Assembly: GCA_964017155.1 (NCBI GenBank)
Contig: OZ024867.1
Location: forward strand, 26,752,109 to 26,816,108
From: Oasisia sp. SBJ-2009
Lineage: Eukaryota > Annelida > Polychaeta > Sabellida > Siboglinidae
DNA: 64,000 bases
Direction of reading: 5' to 3'
In this document: piece after piece, positions 34,602 through 49,339 of the stretch
How positions within the stretch are numbered: position 1 is the stretch's first letter
How the letters are laid out: every line of letters begins with the position of its first letter
Made by a program: the position numbers and the translations under genes
The notes under the pieces: generated by a model
What the model was told of the DNA's origin: nothing
Seen by the model: the letters and a program-made list of their open reading frames with translations, nothing else
The model's database searches: none

Positions 34602-36048
34602 GTGCGCGTTCGCGTTCGCGTGCGCGTTCGCGTGCGCGTGCGCGTTCGCGTTCGCGTTCGCGTTCGCGTGCGCGTGCGCGTTCGCGTGCGCGTGCGCGTG
34701 CGCGTTCGCGTGCGCGTGCGCGTGCGCGTGCGCGTTCGCGTTCGCGTGCGCGTTCGCGTGCGCGTTCGCGTTCGCGTGCGCGTTCGCGTGCGCGTTCGCG
34801 TGCGCGTTCGCGTTCGCGTTCGCGTTCGCGTTCGCGTTCGCGTGCGCGTGCGCGTTCGCGTGCGCGTTCGCGTTCGCGTGCGCGTTCGCGTGCGCGTGCG
34901 CGTTCGCGTTCGCGTGCGCGTTCGCGTTCGCGTTCGCGTGCGCGTTCGCGTTCGCGTTCGCGTTCGCGTGCGCGTTCGCGTTCGCGTGCGCGTTCGCGTG
35001 CGCGTTCGCGTGCGCGTTCGCGTGCGCGTTCGCGTTCGCGTGCGCGTTCGCGTGCGCGTTCGCGTTCGCGTTCGCGTTCGCGTTCGCGTGCGCGTTCGCG
35101 TGCGCGTTCGCGTGCGCGTTCGCGTGCGCGTTCGCGTGCGCGTTCGCGTGCGCGTTCGCGTGCGAGTTCGCGTGCGCGTTCGCGTGCGCGTTCGCGTGCG
35201 CGTTCGCGTGCGCGTTCGCGTGCGCGTTCGCGTGCGCGTTCGCGTGCGCGTTCGCGTGCGCGTTCGCGTGCGCGTTCGCGTGCGCGTTCGCGTGCGCGTT
35301 CGCGTGCGCGTTCGCGTGCGCGTTCGCGTTCGCGTTCGCGTGCGCGTGCGCGTTCGCGTGCGCGTTCGCGTGCGCGTTCGCGTGCGCCTTCGCGTGCGCG
35401 TTCGCGTGCGCGTTCGCGTGCGCGTTCGCGTGCGAGTTCGCGTGCGCGTTCGCGTGCGCGTTCGCGTGCGCGTTCGCGTGCGCGTTCGCGTGCGCGTTCG
35501 CGTGCGCGTTCGCGTGCGCGTTCGCGTGCGCGTTCGCGTGCGCGTTCGCGTGCGCGTTCGCGTTCGCGTTCGCGTTCGCGTTCGCGTTCGCGTTCGCGTT
35601 CGCGTGCGCGTGCGCGTTCGCGTGCGCGTTCGCGTTCGCGTGCGCGTTCGCGTGCGCGTGCGCGTTCGCGTTCGCGTTCGCGTGCGCGTTCGCGTTCGCG
35701 TTCGCGTGCGCGTTCGCGTTCGCGTTCGCGTTCGCGTGCGCGTTCGCGTTCGCGTGCGCGTTCGCGTGCGCGTTCGCGTGCGCGTTCGCGTGCGCGTTCG
35801 CGTTCGCGTGCGCGTTCGCGTGCGCGTTCGCGTTCGCGTTCGCGTTCGCGTTCGCGTGCGCGTTCGCGTGCGCGTTCGCGTGCGCGTTCGCGTGCGCGTT
35901 CGCGTGCGCGTTCGCGTGCGCGTTCGCGTGCGAGTTCGCGTGCGCGTTCGCGTGCGCGTTCGCGTGCGCGTTCGCGTGCGCGTTCGCGTGCGCGTTCGCG
36001 TGCGCGTTCGCGTGCGCGTTCGCGTGCGCGTTCGCGTGCGCGTTCGCG
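34602..36048 (-). repeat. Inverted block 1 of the hexamer array
   Basis: The plus strand switches from GCGAACGCGCAC words to GCGTTCGCGTGC words at about 34,602 and back at about 36,048. The second switch reads CGTTCGCGCACGCGAACG, an inverted repeat with a 2-base centre. Inside, rare variants are also in reverse complement (GTGCGAGTTCGCG, GTGCGCCTTCGCG), so this is a true inversion of array sequence and not a different repeat. Confidence 0.9.
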
Positions 36049-37984
36049 CACGCGAACGCGCACGCGAACGCGCACCCGAACGCGCACGCGAACGCGCACG
36101 CGACGCGCACGCGTGCGCGAGTGCGAGCGCGAACGCGAACGCGAACGCGAACGCGAACGCGAACGCGAACGCGAACGCGAACGCGAACGCGAACGCGAAC
36201 GCGCACGCGAGCGCGAGCGCGCACGCGAACGCGCACGCGCACGCGAACGCGAACGCGAACGCGAACGCGAACGCGCACAAGAACGCGCACAAGAACGCGC
36301 ACCAGAACGCGCACGCGAACGCGCACGCGAACGCGCACGCGAACGCGAACGCGCACGCGAACGCGCACGCGAACGCGCACGCGAACGCGCACGCGAACGC
36401 GCACGCGAACGCGCACGCGAACGCGAACGCGCACGCGAACGCGCACCAGAACGCGCACGCGAACGCGCACGCGAACGCGCACGCGAACGCGAACGCGCAC
36501 GCGAACGCGCACGCGAACGCGCACGCGAACGCGCACGCGAACGCGCACGCGAACGCGCACGCGAACGCGAACGCGCACGCGAACGCGCACGCGAACGCGC
36601 ACGCGCACGCGAACGCGCACGCGAACGCGCACGCGAACGCGCACGCGAACGCGCACGCGAACGCGCACGCGAACGCGAACGCGCACGCGAACGCGAACGC
36701 GCACGCGAACGCGCACGCGAACGCGCACCCGAACGCGCACGCGAACGCGCACGCGAACGCGCACGCGAACGCGCACGCGAACGCGCACGCGAACGCGCAC
36801 GCGAACGCGCACGCGAACGCGCACGCGAACGCGCACGCGAACGCGCACGCGAACGCGCACGCGAACGCGCACGCGAACGCGCACGCGAACTCGCACGCGA
36901 ACGCGCACGCGAACGCGCACGCGAACGCGCACGCGAACGCGCACGCGAACGCGCACGCGAACGCGCACGCGAACGCGCACGCGAACGCGCACGCGAACGC
37001 GCACGCGCACGCGAACGCGAACGCGAACGCGCACGCGAACGCGCACGCGAACGCGCACGCGAACGCGAACGCGCACGCGAACGCGAACGCGCACGCGAAC
37101 GCGAACGCGCACGCGAACGCGCACGCGAACGCGCACCCGAACGCGCACGCGAACGCGCACGCGAACGCGCACGCGAACGCGCACGCGAACGCGCACGCGA
37201 ACGCGCACGCGAACGCGCACGCGAACGCGCACGCGAACGCGCACGCGAACGCGCACGCGAACTCGCACGCGAACGCGCACGCGAACGCGCACGCGAACGC
37301 GCACGCGAACGCGCACGCGAACGCGCACGCGAACGCGCACGCGAACGCGCACGCGAACGCGCACGCGAACGCGCACGCGAACTCGCACGCGAACGCGCAC
37401 GCGAACGCGCACGCGAACGCGCACGCGAAGGCGCACGCGAACGCGCACGCGAACGCGCACGCGAACGCGCACGCGCACGCGAACGCGAACGCGAACGCGC
37501 ACGCGAACGCGCACGCGAACGCGCACGCGAACGCGCACGCGAACGCGCACGCGAACGCGCACGCGAACGCGCACGCGAACGCGCACGCGAACGCGCACGC
37601 GAACGCGCACGCGAACGCGCACGCGAACTCGCACGCGAACGCGCACGCGAACGCGCACGCGAACGCGCACGCGAACGCGCACGCGAACGCGCACGCGAAC
37701 GCGCACGCGAACGCGAACGCGAACGCGAACGCGAACGCGCACGCGAACGCGCACGCGAACGCGAACGCGCACGCGAACGCGCACGCGAACGCGCACGCGA
37801 ACGCGCACGCGAACGCGAACGCGCACGCGAACGCGAACGCGAACGCGAACGCGCACGCGAACGCGAACGCGAACGCGCACGCGAACGCGAACGCGAACGC
37901 GCACGCGCACGCGAACGCGCACGCGAACGCGAACGCGCACGCGAACGCGCACGCGCACGCGAACGCGAACGCGAACGCGAACGC

Positions 37985-40900
37985 GTTCGCGTGCGCGCTC
38001 GCGCTCGCGTGCGCGTTCGCGTTCGCGTTCGCGTTCGCGTTCGCGTTCGCGTTCGCGTTCGCGTTCGCGTTCGCGTTCGCGTTCGCGTTCGCGTTCGCGC
38101 TCGCACTCGCGTGCGCGTTCGCGTTCGCGTGCGCGTTCGCGTGCGCGTTCGCGTGCGCGTTCGCGTGCGCGTTCGCGTTCGCGTGCGCGTTCGCGTGCGC
38201 GTTCGCGTTCGCGTGCGCGTTCGCGTGCGCGTGCGCGTTCGCGTTCGCGTGCGCGTTCGCGTGCGCGTGCGCGTTCGCGTGCGCGTTCGCGTGCGCGTTC
38301 GCGTGCGCGTGCGCGTGCGCGTGCGCGTTCGCGTTCGCGTGCGCGTTCGCGTGCGCGTTCGCGTGCGCGTTCGCGTGCGCGTTCGCGTTCGCGTTCGCGT
38401 GCGCGTTCGCGTGCGCGTTCGCGTGCGCGTTCGCGTGCGCGTGCGCGTGCGCGTTCGCGTTCGCGTGCGCGTTCGCGTGCGCGTTCGCGTTCGCGTGCGC
38501 GTTCGCGTGCGCGTTCGCGTGCGCGTTCGCGTTCGCGTTCGCGTTCGCGTTCGCGTGCGCGTGCGCGTTCGCGTGCGCGTTCGCGTTCGCGTGCGCGTTC
38601 GCGTGCGCGTGCGCGTTCGCGTTCGCGTGCGCGTTCGCGTTCGCGTTCGCGTGCGCGTTCGCGTTCGCGTTCGCGTTCGCGTGCGCGTTCGCGTTCGCGT
38701 GCGCGTTCGCGTGCGCGTTCGCGTGCGCGTTCGCGTGCGCGTTCGCGTTCGCGTGCGCGTTCGCGTGCGCGTTCGCGTTCGCGTTCGCGTTCGCGTTCGC
38801 GTGCGCGTTCGCGTGCGCGTTCGCGTGCGCGTTCGCGTGCGCGTTCGCGTGCGCGTTCGCGTGCGAGTTCGCGTGCGCGTTCGCGTGCGCGTTCGCGTGC
38901 GCGTTCGCGTGCGCGTTCGCGTGCGCGTTCGCGTGCGCGTTCGCGTGCGCGTTCGCGTGCGCGTTCGCGTGCGCGTTCGCGTGCGCGTTCGCGTGCGCGT
39001 TCGCGTTCGCGTTCGCGTGCGCGTGCGCGTTCGCGTGCGCGTTCGCGTGCGCGTTCGCGTGCGCGTTCGCGTGCGCGTTCGCGTGCGCGTTCGCGTGCGC
39101 GTTCGCGTGCGCGTTCGGGTGCGCGTTCGCGTGCGCGTTCGCGTGCGCGTTCGCGTTCGCGTGCGCGTTCGCGTTCGCGTGCGCGTTCGCGTGCGCGTTC
39201 GCGTGCGCGTTCGCGTGCGCGTTCGCGTGCGCGTTCGCGTGCGCGTTCGCGTGCGCGTTCGCGTGCGCGTTCGCGTTCGCGTGCGCGTTCGCGTTCGCGT
39301 GCGCGTTCGCGTGCGCGTTCGCGTGCGCGTTCGCGTGCGCGTTCGCGTGCGCGTTCGCGTTCGCGTGCGCGTTCGCGTGCGCGTTCGCGTGCGCGTTCTG
39401 GTGCGCGTTCTTGTGCGCGTTCTTGTGCGCGTTCGCGTTCGCGTTCGCGTTCGCGTTCGCGTTCGCGTTCGCGTGCGCGTGCGCGTTCGCGTTCGCGTTC
39501 GCGCTCGCGTGCGCGTTCGCGTTCGCGTTCGCGTTCGCGTTCGCGTTCGCGTTCGCGTTCGCGTTCGCGTTCGCGTTCGCGTTCGCGTTCGCGCTCGCAC
39601 TCGCGCACGCGTGCGCGTCGCGTGCGCGCTCGAGTGCGCGTGCGCGTTCGCGTTCGCGTGCGCGTTCGCGTGCGCGTTCGCGTGCGCGTTTGCGTGCGCG
39701 TTCGCGTTCGCGTGCGCGTGCGCGTGCGCGTGCGCGTGCGCGTGCGCGTGCGCGTGCGCGTGCGCGTGCGCGTGCGCGTGCGCGTTCGCGTTCGCGTGCG
39801 CGTTCGCGTGCGCGTTCGCGTTCGCGTGCGCGTTCGCGTGCGCGTTCGCGTGCGCGTTCGCGTGCGCGTTCGCGTTCGCGTGCGCGTGCGCGTGCGCGTT
39901 CGCGTTCGCGTGCGCGTTCGCGTGCGCGTGCGCGTTCGCGTTCGCGTTCGCGTTCGCGTGCGCGTGCGCGTTCGCGTGCGCGTTCGCGTGCGCGTTCGCG
40001 TGCGCGTGCGCGTGCGCGTGCGCGTTCGCGTTCGCGTGCGCGTTCGCGTGCGCGTTCGCGTTCGCGTGCGCGTTCGCGTGCGCGTTCGCGTGCGCGTTCG
40101 CGTTCGCGTTCGCGTTCGCGTTCGCGTTCGCGTTCGCGTGCGCGTGCGCGTTCGCGTGCGCGTTCGCGTTCGCGTGCGCGTTCGCGTGCGCGTGCGCGTT
40201 CGCGTTCGCGTGCGCGTTCGCGTTCGCGTTCGCGTGCGCGTTCGCGTTCGCGTTCGCGTTCGCGTGCGCGTTCGCGTTCGCGTGCGCGTTCGCGTGCGCG
40301 TTCGCGTGCGCGTTCGCGTGCGCGTTCGCGTTCGCGTGCGCGTTCGCGTGCGCGTTCGCGTTCGCGTTCGCGTTCGCGTTCGCGTTCGCGTGCGCGTTCG
40401 CGTGCGCGTTCGCGTGCGCGTTCGCGTGCGCGTTCGCGTGCGCGTTCGCGTGCGCGTTCGCGTGCGAGTTCGCGTGCGCGTTCGCGTGCGCGTTCGCGTG
40501 CGCGTTCGCGTGCGCGTTCGCGTGCGCGTTCGCGTGCGCGTTCGCGTGCGCGTTCGCGTGCGCGTTCGCGTGCGCGTTCGCGTGCGCGTTCGCGTGCGCG
40601 TTCGCGTTCGCGTTCGCGTGCGCGTGCGCGTTCGCGTGCGCGTTCGCGTGCGCGTTCGCGTGCGCCTTCGCGTGCGCGTTCGCGTGCGCGTTCGCGTGCG
40701 CGTTCGCGTGCGAGTTCGCGTGCGCGTTCGCGTGCGCGTTCGCGTGCGCGTTCGCGTGCGCGTTCGCGTGCGCGTTCGCGTGCGCGTTCGCGTGCGCGTT
40801 CGCGTGCGCGTTCGCGTGCGCGTTCGCGTGCGCGTTCGCGTGCGCGTTCGCGTGCGCGTTCGCGTGCGCGTTCGCGTGCGCGTTCGCGTGCGCGTTCGGG

Positions 40901-42897
40901 TGCGCGTTCGCGTGCGCGTTCGCGTGCGCGTTCGCGTTCGCGTGCGCGTTCGCGTTCGCGTGCGCGTTCGCGTTCGCGTGCGCGTTCGCGTGCGCGTTCG
41001 CGTGCGCGTTCGCGTGCGCGTTCGCGTTCGCGTGCGCGTTCGCGTGCGCGTTCGCGTTCGCGTGCGCGTTCGCGTGCGCGTTCGCGTGCGCGTTCGCGTT
41101 CGCGTTCGCGTTCGCGTTCGCGTTCGCGTTCGCGTTCGCGTTCGCGTTCGCGTGCGCGTGCGCGTTCGCGTGCGCGTTCGCGTTCGCGTGCGCGTTCGCG
41201 TGCGCGTGCGCGTTCGCGTTCGCGTTCGCGTGCGCGTTCGCGTTCGCGTTCGCGTGCGCGTTCGCGTTCGCGTTCGCGTTCGCGTGCGCGTTCGCGTTCG
41301 CGTTCGCGTGCGCGTTCGCGTGCGCGTTCGCGTGCGCGTTCGCGTTCGCGTGCGCGTTCGCGTGCGCGTTCGCGTTCGCGTTCGCGTTCGCGTTCGCGTG
41401 CGCGTTCGCGTGCGCGTTCGCGTGCGCGTTCGCGTGCGCGTTCGCGTGCGCGTTCGCGTGCGCGTTCGCGTGCGAGTTCGCGTGCGCGTTCGCGTGCGCG
41501 TTCGCGTGCGCGTTCGCGTGCGCGTTCGCGTGCGCGTTCGCGTGCGCGTTCGCGTGCGCGTTCGCGTGCGCGTTCGCGTGCGCGTTCGCGTGCGCGTTCG
41601 CGTGCGCGTTCGCGTGCGCGTTCGCGTTCGCGTGCGCGTGCGCGTTCGCGTGCGCGTTCGCGTGCGCGTTCGCGTGCGCCTTCGCGTGCGCGTTCGCGTG
41701 CGCGTTCGCGTGCGCGTTCGCGTGCGAGTTCGCGTGCGCGTTCGCGAACGCGTTCGCGTGCGCGTTCGCGTGCGCGTTCGCGTGCGCGTTCGCGTGCGCG
41801 TTCGCGTGCGCGTTCGCGTGCGCGTTCGCGTGCGCGTTCGCGTGCGAGTTCGCGTGCGCGTTCGCGTGCGCGTTCGCGTGCGCGTTCGCGTGCGCGTTCT
41901 GGTGCGCGTTCTTGTGCGCGTTCTTGTGCGCGTTCTTGTGCGCGTTCGCGTTCGCGTTCGCGTGCGCGTTCGCGTGCGCGTTCGCGTTCGCGTGCGCGTT
42001 CGCGTTCGCGTGCGCGTTCGCGTGCGCGTTCGCGTGCGCGTTCGCGTGCGCGTTCGCGTGCGCGTTCGCGTGCTCGTGCGCGTTCGCGTGCGCGTTCGCG
42101 TGCGCGTTCGCGTTCGCGTGCGCGTTCGCGTGCGCGTTCGCGTGCGCGTTCGCGTGCGCGTTCGCGTGCGCGTTCGCGTGCGCGTTCGCGTTCGCGTGCG
42201 CGTTCGCGTGCGCGTTCGCGTGCGCGTTCTGGTGCGCGTTCTTGTGCGCGTTCTTGTGCGCGTTCTTGTGCGCGTTCGCGTTCGCGTTCGCGTGCGCGTG
42301 CGCGTTCGCGTGCGCGCTCGCGCTCGCGTGCGCGTTCGCGTTCGCGTTCGCGTTCGCGTTCGCGTTCGCGTTCGCGTTCGCGTTCGCGTTCGCGTTCGCG
42401 TTCGCGTTCGCGTTCGCGTTCGCGTTCGCGTTCGCGCTCGCGCTCGCACTCGCGCACGCGTGCGCGTCGCGTGCGCGTTCGCGTGCGCGTTCGGGTGCGC
42501 GTTCGCGTGCGCGTTCGCGTGCGCGTTCGCGTTCGCGTGCGCGTTCGCGTTCGCGTGCGCGTTCGCGTTCGCGTGCGCGTTCGCGTGCGCGTTCGCGTTC
42601 GCGTGCGCGTTCGCGTGCGCGTTCGCGTGCGCGTTCGCGTGCGCGTTCGCGTTCGCGTGCGCGTTCGCGTGCGCGTTCGCGTTCGCGTGCGCGTTCGCGT
42701 GCGCGTGCGCGTTCGCGTTCGCGTTCGCGTTCGCGTGCGCGTGCGCGTTCGCGTGCGCGTTCGCGTGCGCGTTCGCGTGCGCGTGCGCGTGCGCGTGCGC
42801 GTTCGCGTTCGCGTGCGCGTTCGCGTGCGCGTTCGCGTGCGCGTTCGCGTGCGCGTTCGCGTGCGCGTTCGCGTGCGCGTTCGCGTGCGCGTTCGCG
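37985..42897 (-). repeat. Inverted block 2 of the hexamer array
   Basis: The left switch is the perfect palindrome ACGCGAACGCGTTCGCGT (about 37,976-37,993). The right switch is GCGTTCGCGAACGC (about 42,890-42,903). The block carries the array landmarks in reverse: GTTCTGGTGCGCGTTCTTG near 39,396, 41,898 and 42,228, and CGCGTGCGCGCTCGAGTGCG near 39,618. A single odd GAACGCG near 41,748 is a one-unit flip or error. Confidence 0.9.
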
Positions 42898-45800
42898 AAC
42901 GCGCACGCGAACGCGCACGCGAACGCGCACGCGAACGCGCACGCGAACGCGCACGCGAACGCGAACGCGAACGCGAACGCGAACGCGCACGCGAACGCGC
43001 ACGCGAACGCGAACGCGCACGCGAACGCGCACGCGAACGCGCACGCGAACGCGCACGCGAACGCGAACGCGCACGCGAACGCGAACGCGAACGCGAACGC
43101 GCACGCGAACGCGAACGCGAACGCGCACGCGAACGCGAACGCGAACGCGCACGCGCACGCGAACGCGCACGCGAACGCGAACGCGCACGCGAACGCGCAC
43201 GCGCACGCGAACGCGAACGCGAACGCGAACGCGAACGCGAACGCGCACGCGAACGCGCACGCGAACGCGCACGCGAACGCGAACGCGCACGCGAACGCGC
43301 ACGCGAACGCGAACGCGCACGCGAACGCGCACGCGAACGCGCACGCGAACGCGCACGCGAACGCGAACGCGCACGCGAACGCGAACGCGCACGCGAACGC
43401 GAACGCGCACGCGAACGCGCACGCGAACGCGCACCCGAACGCGCACGCGAACGCGCACGCGAACGCGCACGCGAACGCGCACGCGAACGCGCACGCGAAC
43501 GCGCACGCGAACGCGCACGCGAACGCGCACGCGAACGCGCACGCGAACGCGCACGCGAACGCGCACGCGAACGCGCACGCGAACGCGCACGCGAACGCGC
43601 ACGCGAACTCGCACGCGAACGCGCACGCGAACGCGCACGCGAACGCGCACGCGAAGGCGCACGCGAACGCGCACGCGAACGCGCACGCGAACGCGCACGC
43701 GCACGCGAACGCGAACGCGAACGCGCACGCGAACGCGCACGCGAACGCGCACGCGAACGCGCACGCGAACGCGCACGCGAACGCGCACGCGAACGCGCAC
43801 GCGAACGCGCACGCGAACGCGCACGCGAACGCGCACGCGAACGCGCACGCGAACTCGCACGCGAACGCGCACGCGAACGCGCACGCGAACGCGCACGCGA
43901 ACGCGCACGCGAACGCGCACGCGAACGCGCACGCGAACGCGAACGCGAACGCGAACGCGAACGCGCACGCGAACGCGCACGCGAACGCGAACGCGCACGC
44001 GAACGCGCACGCGAACGCGCACGCGAACGCGCACGCGAACGCGAACGCGCACGCGAACGCGAACGCGAACGCGAACGCGCACGCGAACGCGAACGCGAAC
44101 GCGCACGCGAACGCGAACGCGCACGCGCACGCGAACGCGCACGCGAACGCGAACGCGCACGCGAACGCGCACGCGCACGCGAACGCGAACGCGAACGCGA
44201 ACGCGAACGCGAACGCGAACGCGCACGCGAACGCGCACGCGAACGCGCACGCGAACGCGAACGCGCACGCGAACGCGCACGCGAACGCGAACGCGCACGC
44301 GCACGCGCACGCGCACGCGAACGCGCACGCGAACGCGCACGCGAACGCGCACGCGCACTCGAGCGCGCACGCGACGCGCACGCGTGCGCGAGTGCGAGCG
44401 CGAACGCGAACGCGAACGCGAACGCGAACGCGAACGCGAACGCGAACGCGAACGCGAACGCGAACGCGAACGCGAACGCGAACGCGAACGCGCACGCGAG
44501 CGCGAACGCGAACGCGAACGCGCACGCGCACGCGAACGCGAACGCGAACGCGAACGCGAACGCGCACAAGAACGCGCACAAGAACGCGCACCAGAACGCG
44601 CACGCGAACGCGCACGCGAACGCGCACGCGAACGCGAACGCGCACGCGAACGCGCACGCGAACGCGCACGCGAACGCGCACGCGAACGCGCACGCGAACG
44701 CGAACGCGCACGCGAACGCGAACGCGCACGCGAACGCGCACGCGAACGCGCACGCGAACGCGCACGCGAACGCGCACGCGAACGCGCACGCGAACGCGCA
44801 CGCGAACGCGCACGCGAACGCGAACGCGCACGCGAACGCGAACGCGCACGCGAACGCGCACGCGAACGCGCACCCGAACGCGCACGCGAACGCGCACGCG
44901 AACGCGCACGCGAACGCGCACGCGAACGCGCACGCGAACGCGCACGCGAACGCGCACGCGAACGCGCACGCGCACGCGAACGCGAACGCGAACGCGCACG
45001 CGAACGCGCACGCGAACGCGCACGCGAACGCGCACGCGAACGCGCACGCGAACGCGCACGCGAACGCGCACGCGAACGCGCACGCGAACGCGCACGCGAA
45101 CGCGCACGCGAACTCGCACGCGAACGCGCACGCGAACGCGCACGCGAACGCGCACGCGAACGCGCACGCGAACGCGAACGCGAACGCGAACGCGAACGCG
45201 CACGCGAACGCGCACGCGAACGCGAACGCGCACGCGAACGCGCACGCGAACGCGCACGCGAACGCGCACGCGAACGCGAACGCGCACGCGAACGCGAACG
45301 CGAACGCGAACGCGCACGCGAACGCGAACGCGAACGCGCACGCGAACGCGAACGCGCACGCGCACGCGAACGCGCACGCGAACGCGAACGCGCACGCGAA
45401 CGCGCACGCGCACGCGAACGCGAACGCGAACGCGAACGCGAACGCGAACGCGCACGCGAACGCGCACGCGAACGCGCACGCGAACGCGAACGCGCACGCG
45501 AACGCGCACGCGAACGCGAACGCGCACGCGCACGCGCACGCGCACGCGAACGCGCACGCGAACGCGCACGCGAACGCGCACGCGCACGCGAACGCGAACG
45601 CGAACGCGAACGCGCACGCGCACGCGAACGCGCACGCGAACGCGAACGCGCACGCGAACGCGCACGCGAACGCGAACGCGCACGCGAACGCGCACGCGAA
45701 CGCGCACGCGAACGCGCACGCGAACGCGAACGCGCACGCGAACGCGCACGCGAACGCGAACGCGCACGCGCACGCGCACGCGCACGCGCACGCGCACGCG

Positions 45801-48800
45801 CACGCGCACGCGCACGCGAACGCGAACGCGCACGCAAACGCGCACGCGAACGCGCACGCGAACGCGCACGCGAACGCGAACGCGCACGCGCACTCGAGCG
45901 CGCACGCGACGCGCACGCGTGCGCGAGTGCGAGCGCGAACGCGAACGCGAACGCGAACGCGAACGCGAACGCGAACGCGAACGCGAACGCGAACGCGAAC
46001 GCGAACGCGAACGCGAACGCGAACGCGAACGCGCACGCGAGCGCGAACGCGAACGCGAACGCGCACGCGCACGCGAACGCGAACGCGAACGCGAACGCGA
46101 ACGCGCACAAGAACGCGCACAAGAACGCGCACCAGAACGCGCACGCGAACGCGCACGCGAACGCGCACGCGAACGCGAACGCGCACGCGAACGCGCACGC
46201 GAACGCGCACGCGAACGCGCACGCGAACGCGCACGCGAACGCGCACGCGAACGCGAACGCGCACGCGAACGCGCACGCGAACGCGCACGCGAACGCGCAC
46301 GCGAACGCGCACGCGAACGCGCACGCGAACGCGCACGCGAACGCGCACGCGAACGCGAACGCGCACGCGAACGCGAACGCGCACGCGAACGCGCACGCGA
46401 ACGCGCACCCGAACGCGCACGCGAACGCGCACGCGAACGCGCACGCGAACGCGCACGCGAACGCGCACGCGAACGCGCACGCGCACGCGAACGCGCACGC
46501 GAACGCGCACGCGAACGCGCACGCGAACGCGAACGCGAACGCGCACGCGAACGCGCACGCGAACGCGCACGCGAACGCGCACGCGAACGCGAACGCGCAC
46601 GCGCACGCGCACGCGCACGCGAACGCGCACGCGAACGCGCACGCGAACGCGCACGCGCACGCGAACGCGCACGCGAACGCGAACGCGCACGCGCACGCGA
46701 ACGCGCACGCGAACGCGAACGCGCACGCGAACGCGCACGCGAACGCGAACGCGCACGCGAACGCGCACGCGAACGCGCACGCGAACGCGCACGCGAACGC
46801 GAACGCGCACGCGAGTGCGAGCGCGAACGCGAACGCGAACGCGAACGCGAACGCGAACGCGAACGCGAACGCGAACGCGAACGCGAACGCGAACGCGAAC
46901 GCGAACGCGAACGCGAACGCGCACGCGAGCGCGAGCGCGCACGCGAACGCGCACGCGCACGCGAACGCGAACGCGAACGCGAACGCGAACGCGCACGCGA
47001 ACGCGCACGCGAACGCGCACAAGAACGCGCACGCGCACGCGAACGCGAACGCGCACGCGAACGCGCACGCGAACGCGCACGCGAACGCGCACGCGAACGC
47101 GAACGCGCACGCGAACGCGCACGCGAACGCGCACGCGAACGCGCACGCGAACGCGCACGCGAACGCGAACGCGCACGCGAACGCGCACGCGAACGCGCAC
47201 GCGAACGCGCACGCGAACGCGCACGCGAACGCGCACGCGAACGCGCACGCGAACGCGCACGCGAACGCGCACGCGAACGCGCACGCGAACGCGCACGCGA
47301 ACGCGAACGCGCACGCGAACGCGCACGCGAACGCGAACGCGCACGCGCACGCGCACGCGCACGCGAACGCGCACGCGCACGCGAACGCGAACGCGAACGC
47401 GAACGCGCACGCGAACGCGAACGCGCACTCGAGCGCGCACGCGAGCGCGCACGCGTGCGCGAGTGCGAGCGCGAACGCGAACGCGAACGCGAACGCGAAC
47501 GCGAACGCGAACGCGAACGCGAACGCGAACGCGAACGCGAACGCGAACGCGAACGCGAACGCGAACGCGAACGCGAACGCGCACGCGAGCGCGAGCGCGC
47601 ACGCGAACGCGCACGCGCACGCGAACGCGAACGCGAACGCGAACGCGAACGCGAACGCGAACGCGCACAAGAACGCGCACAAGAACGCGCACGCGAACGC
47701 GCACGCGAACGCGCACGCGAACGCGCACGCGAACGCGAACGCGCACGCGAACGCGCACGCGAACGCGCACGCGAACGCGCACGCGAACGCGTACGCGAAC
47801 GCGCACGCGAACGCGCACGCGAACGCGAACGCGCACGCGAACGCGCACGCGAACGCGCACGCGAACGCGCACGCGAACGCGCACGCGAACGCGCACGCGA
47901 ACGCGCACGCGAACGCGCACGCGAACGCGAACGCGCACGCGAACGCGAACGCGCACGCGAACGCGCACGCGAACGCGCACCCGAACGCGCACGCGAACGC
48001 GCACGCGAACGCGCACGCGAACGCGCACGCGAACGCGCACGCGAACGCGCACGCGAACGCGCACGCGAACGCGCACGCGAACTCGCACGCGAACGCGCAC
48101 GCGAACGCGCACGCGAACTCGCACGCGAACGCGCACGCGAACGCGCACGCGAACGCGCACGCGAACGCGCACGCGAACGCGCACGCGAACGCGCACGCGA
48201 ACGCGCACGCGAACGCGCACGCGAACGCGCACGCGAACGCGCACGCGAACGCGCACGCGCACGCGAACGCGAACGCGAACGCGCACGCGAACGCGCACGC
48301 GAACGCGCACGCGAACGCGCACGCGAACGCGCACGCGAACGCGAACGCGCACGCGAACGCGCACGCGAACGCGCACGCGAACGCGCACGCGAACGCGCAC
48401 GCGAACGCGCACGCGAACGCGCACGCGAACGCGCACGCGAACGCGCACGCGAACGCGCACGCGAACGCGCACGCGAACTCGCACGCGAACACGCACGCGA
48501 ACGCGCACGCGAACGCGCACGCGAACGCGCACGCGAACGCGCACGCGAACGCGAACGCGAACGCGAACGCGCACGCGAACGCGCACGCGAACGCGAACGC
48601 GCACGCGAACGCGCACGCGAACGCGCACGCGAACGCGCACGCGAACGCGAACGCGCACGCGAACGCGAACGCGAACGCGAACGCGAACGCGAACGCGAAC
48701 GCGCACGCGAACGCGAACGCGAACGCGAACGCGAACGCGAACGCGCACGCGAACGCGCACGCGAACGCGAACGCGCACGCGAACGCGCACGCGAACGCGA

Positions 48801-49339
48801 ACGCGAACGCGAACGCGAACGCGAACGCGAACGCGAACGCGAACGCGAACGCGCACGCGAACGCGCACGCGAACGCGCACGCGAACGCGAACGCGCACGC
48901 GAACGCGCACGCGAACGCGAACGCGCACGCGCACGCGCACGCGCACGCGAACGCGCACGCGAACGCGCACGCGAACGCGCACGCGCACGCGAACGCGCAC
49001 GCGAACGCGAACGCGCACGCGCACGCGAACGCGCACGCGAACGCGAACGCGCACGCGAGCGCGCGCGCGCGCGCGAGCGCGAGCGCGAACGCGAACGCGA
49101 ACGCGAACGCGAACGCGAACGCGAACGCGAACGCGAACGCGAACGCGCGCGCGAGCGCGAGCGCGCACGCGAACGCGCACGCGCACGCGAACGCGAACGC
49201 GAACGCGAACGCGAACGCGCACAAGAACGCGCACAAGAACGCGCACAAGAACGCGCACGCGCACAAGAACGCGCACAAGAACGCGCACGCGCACGCGAAC
49301 GCGCACGCGAACGCGCACGCGCACGCGAACGCGAACGCG

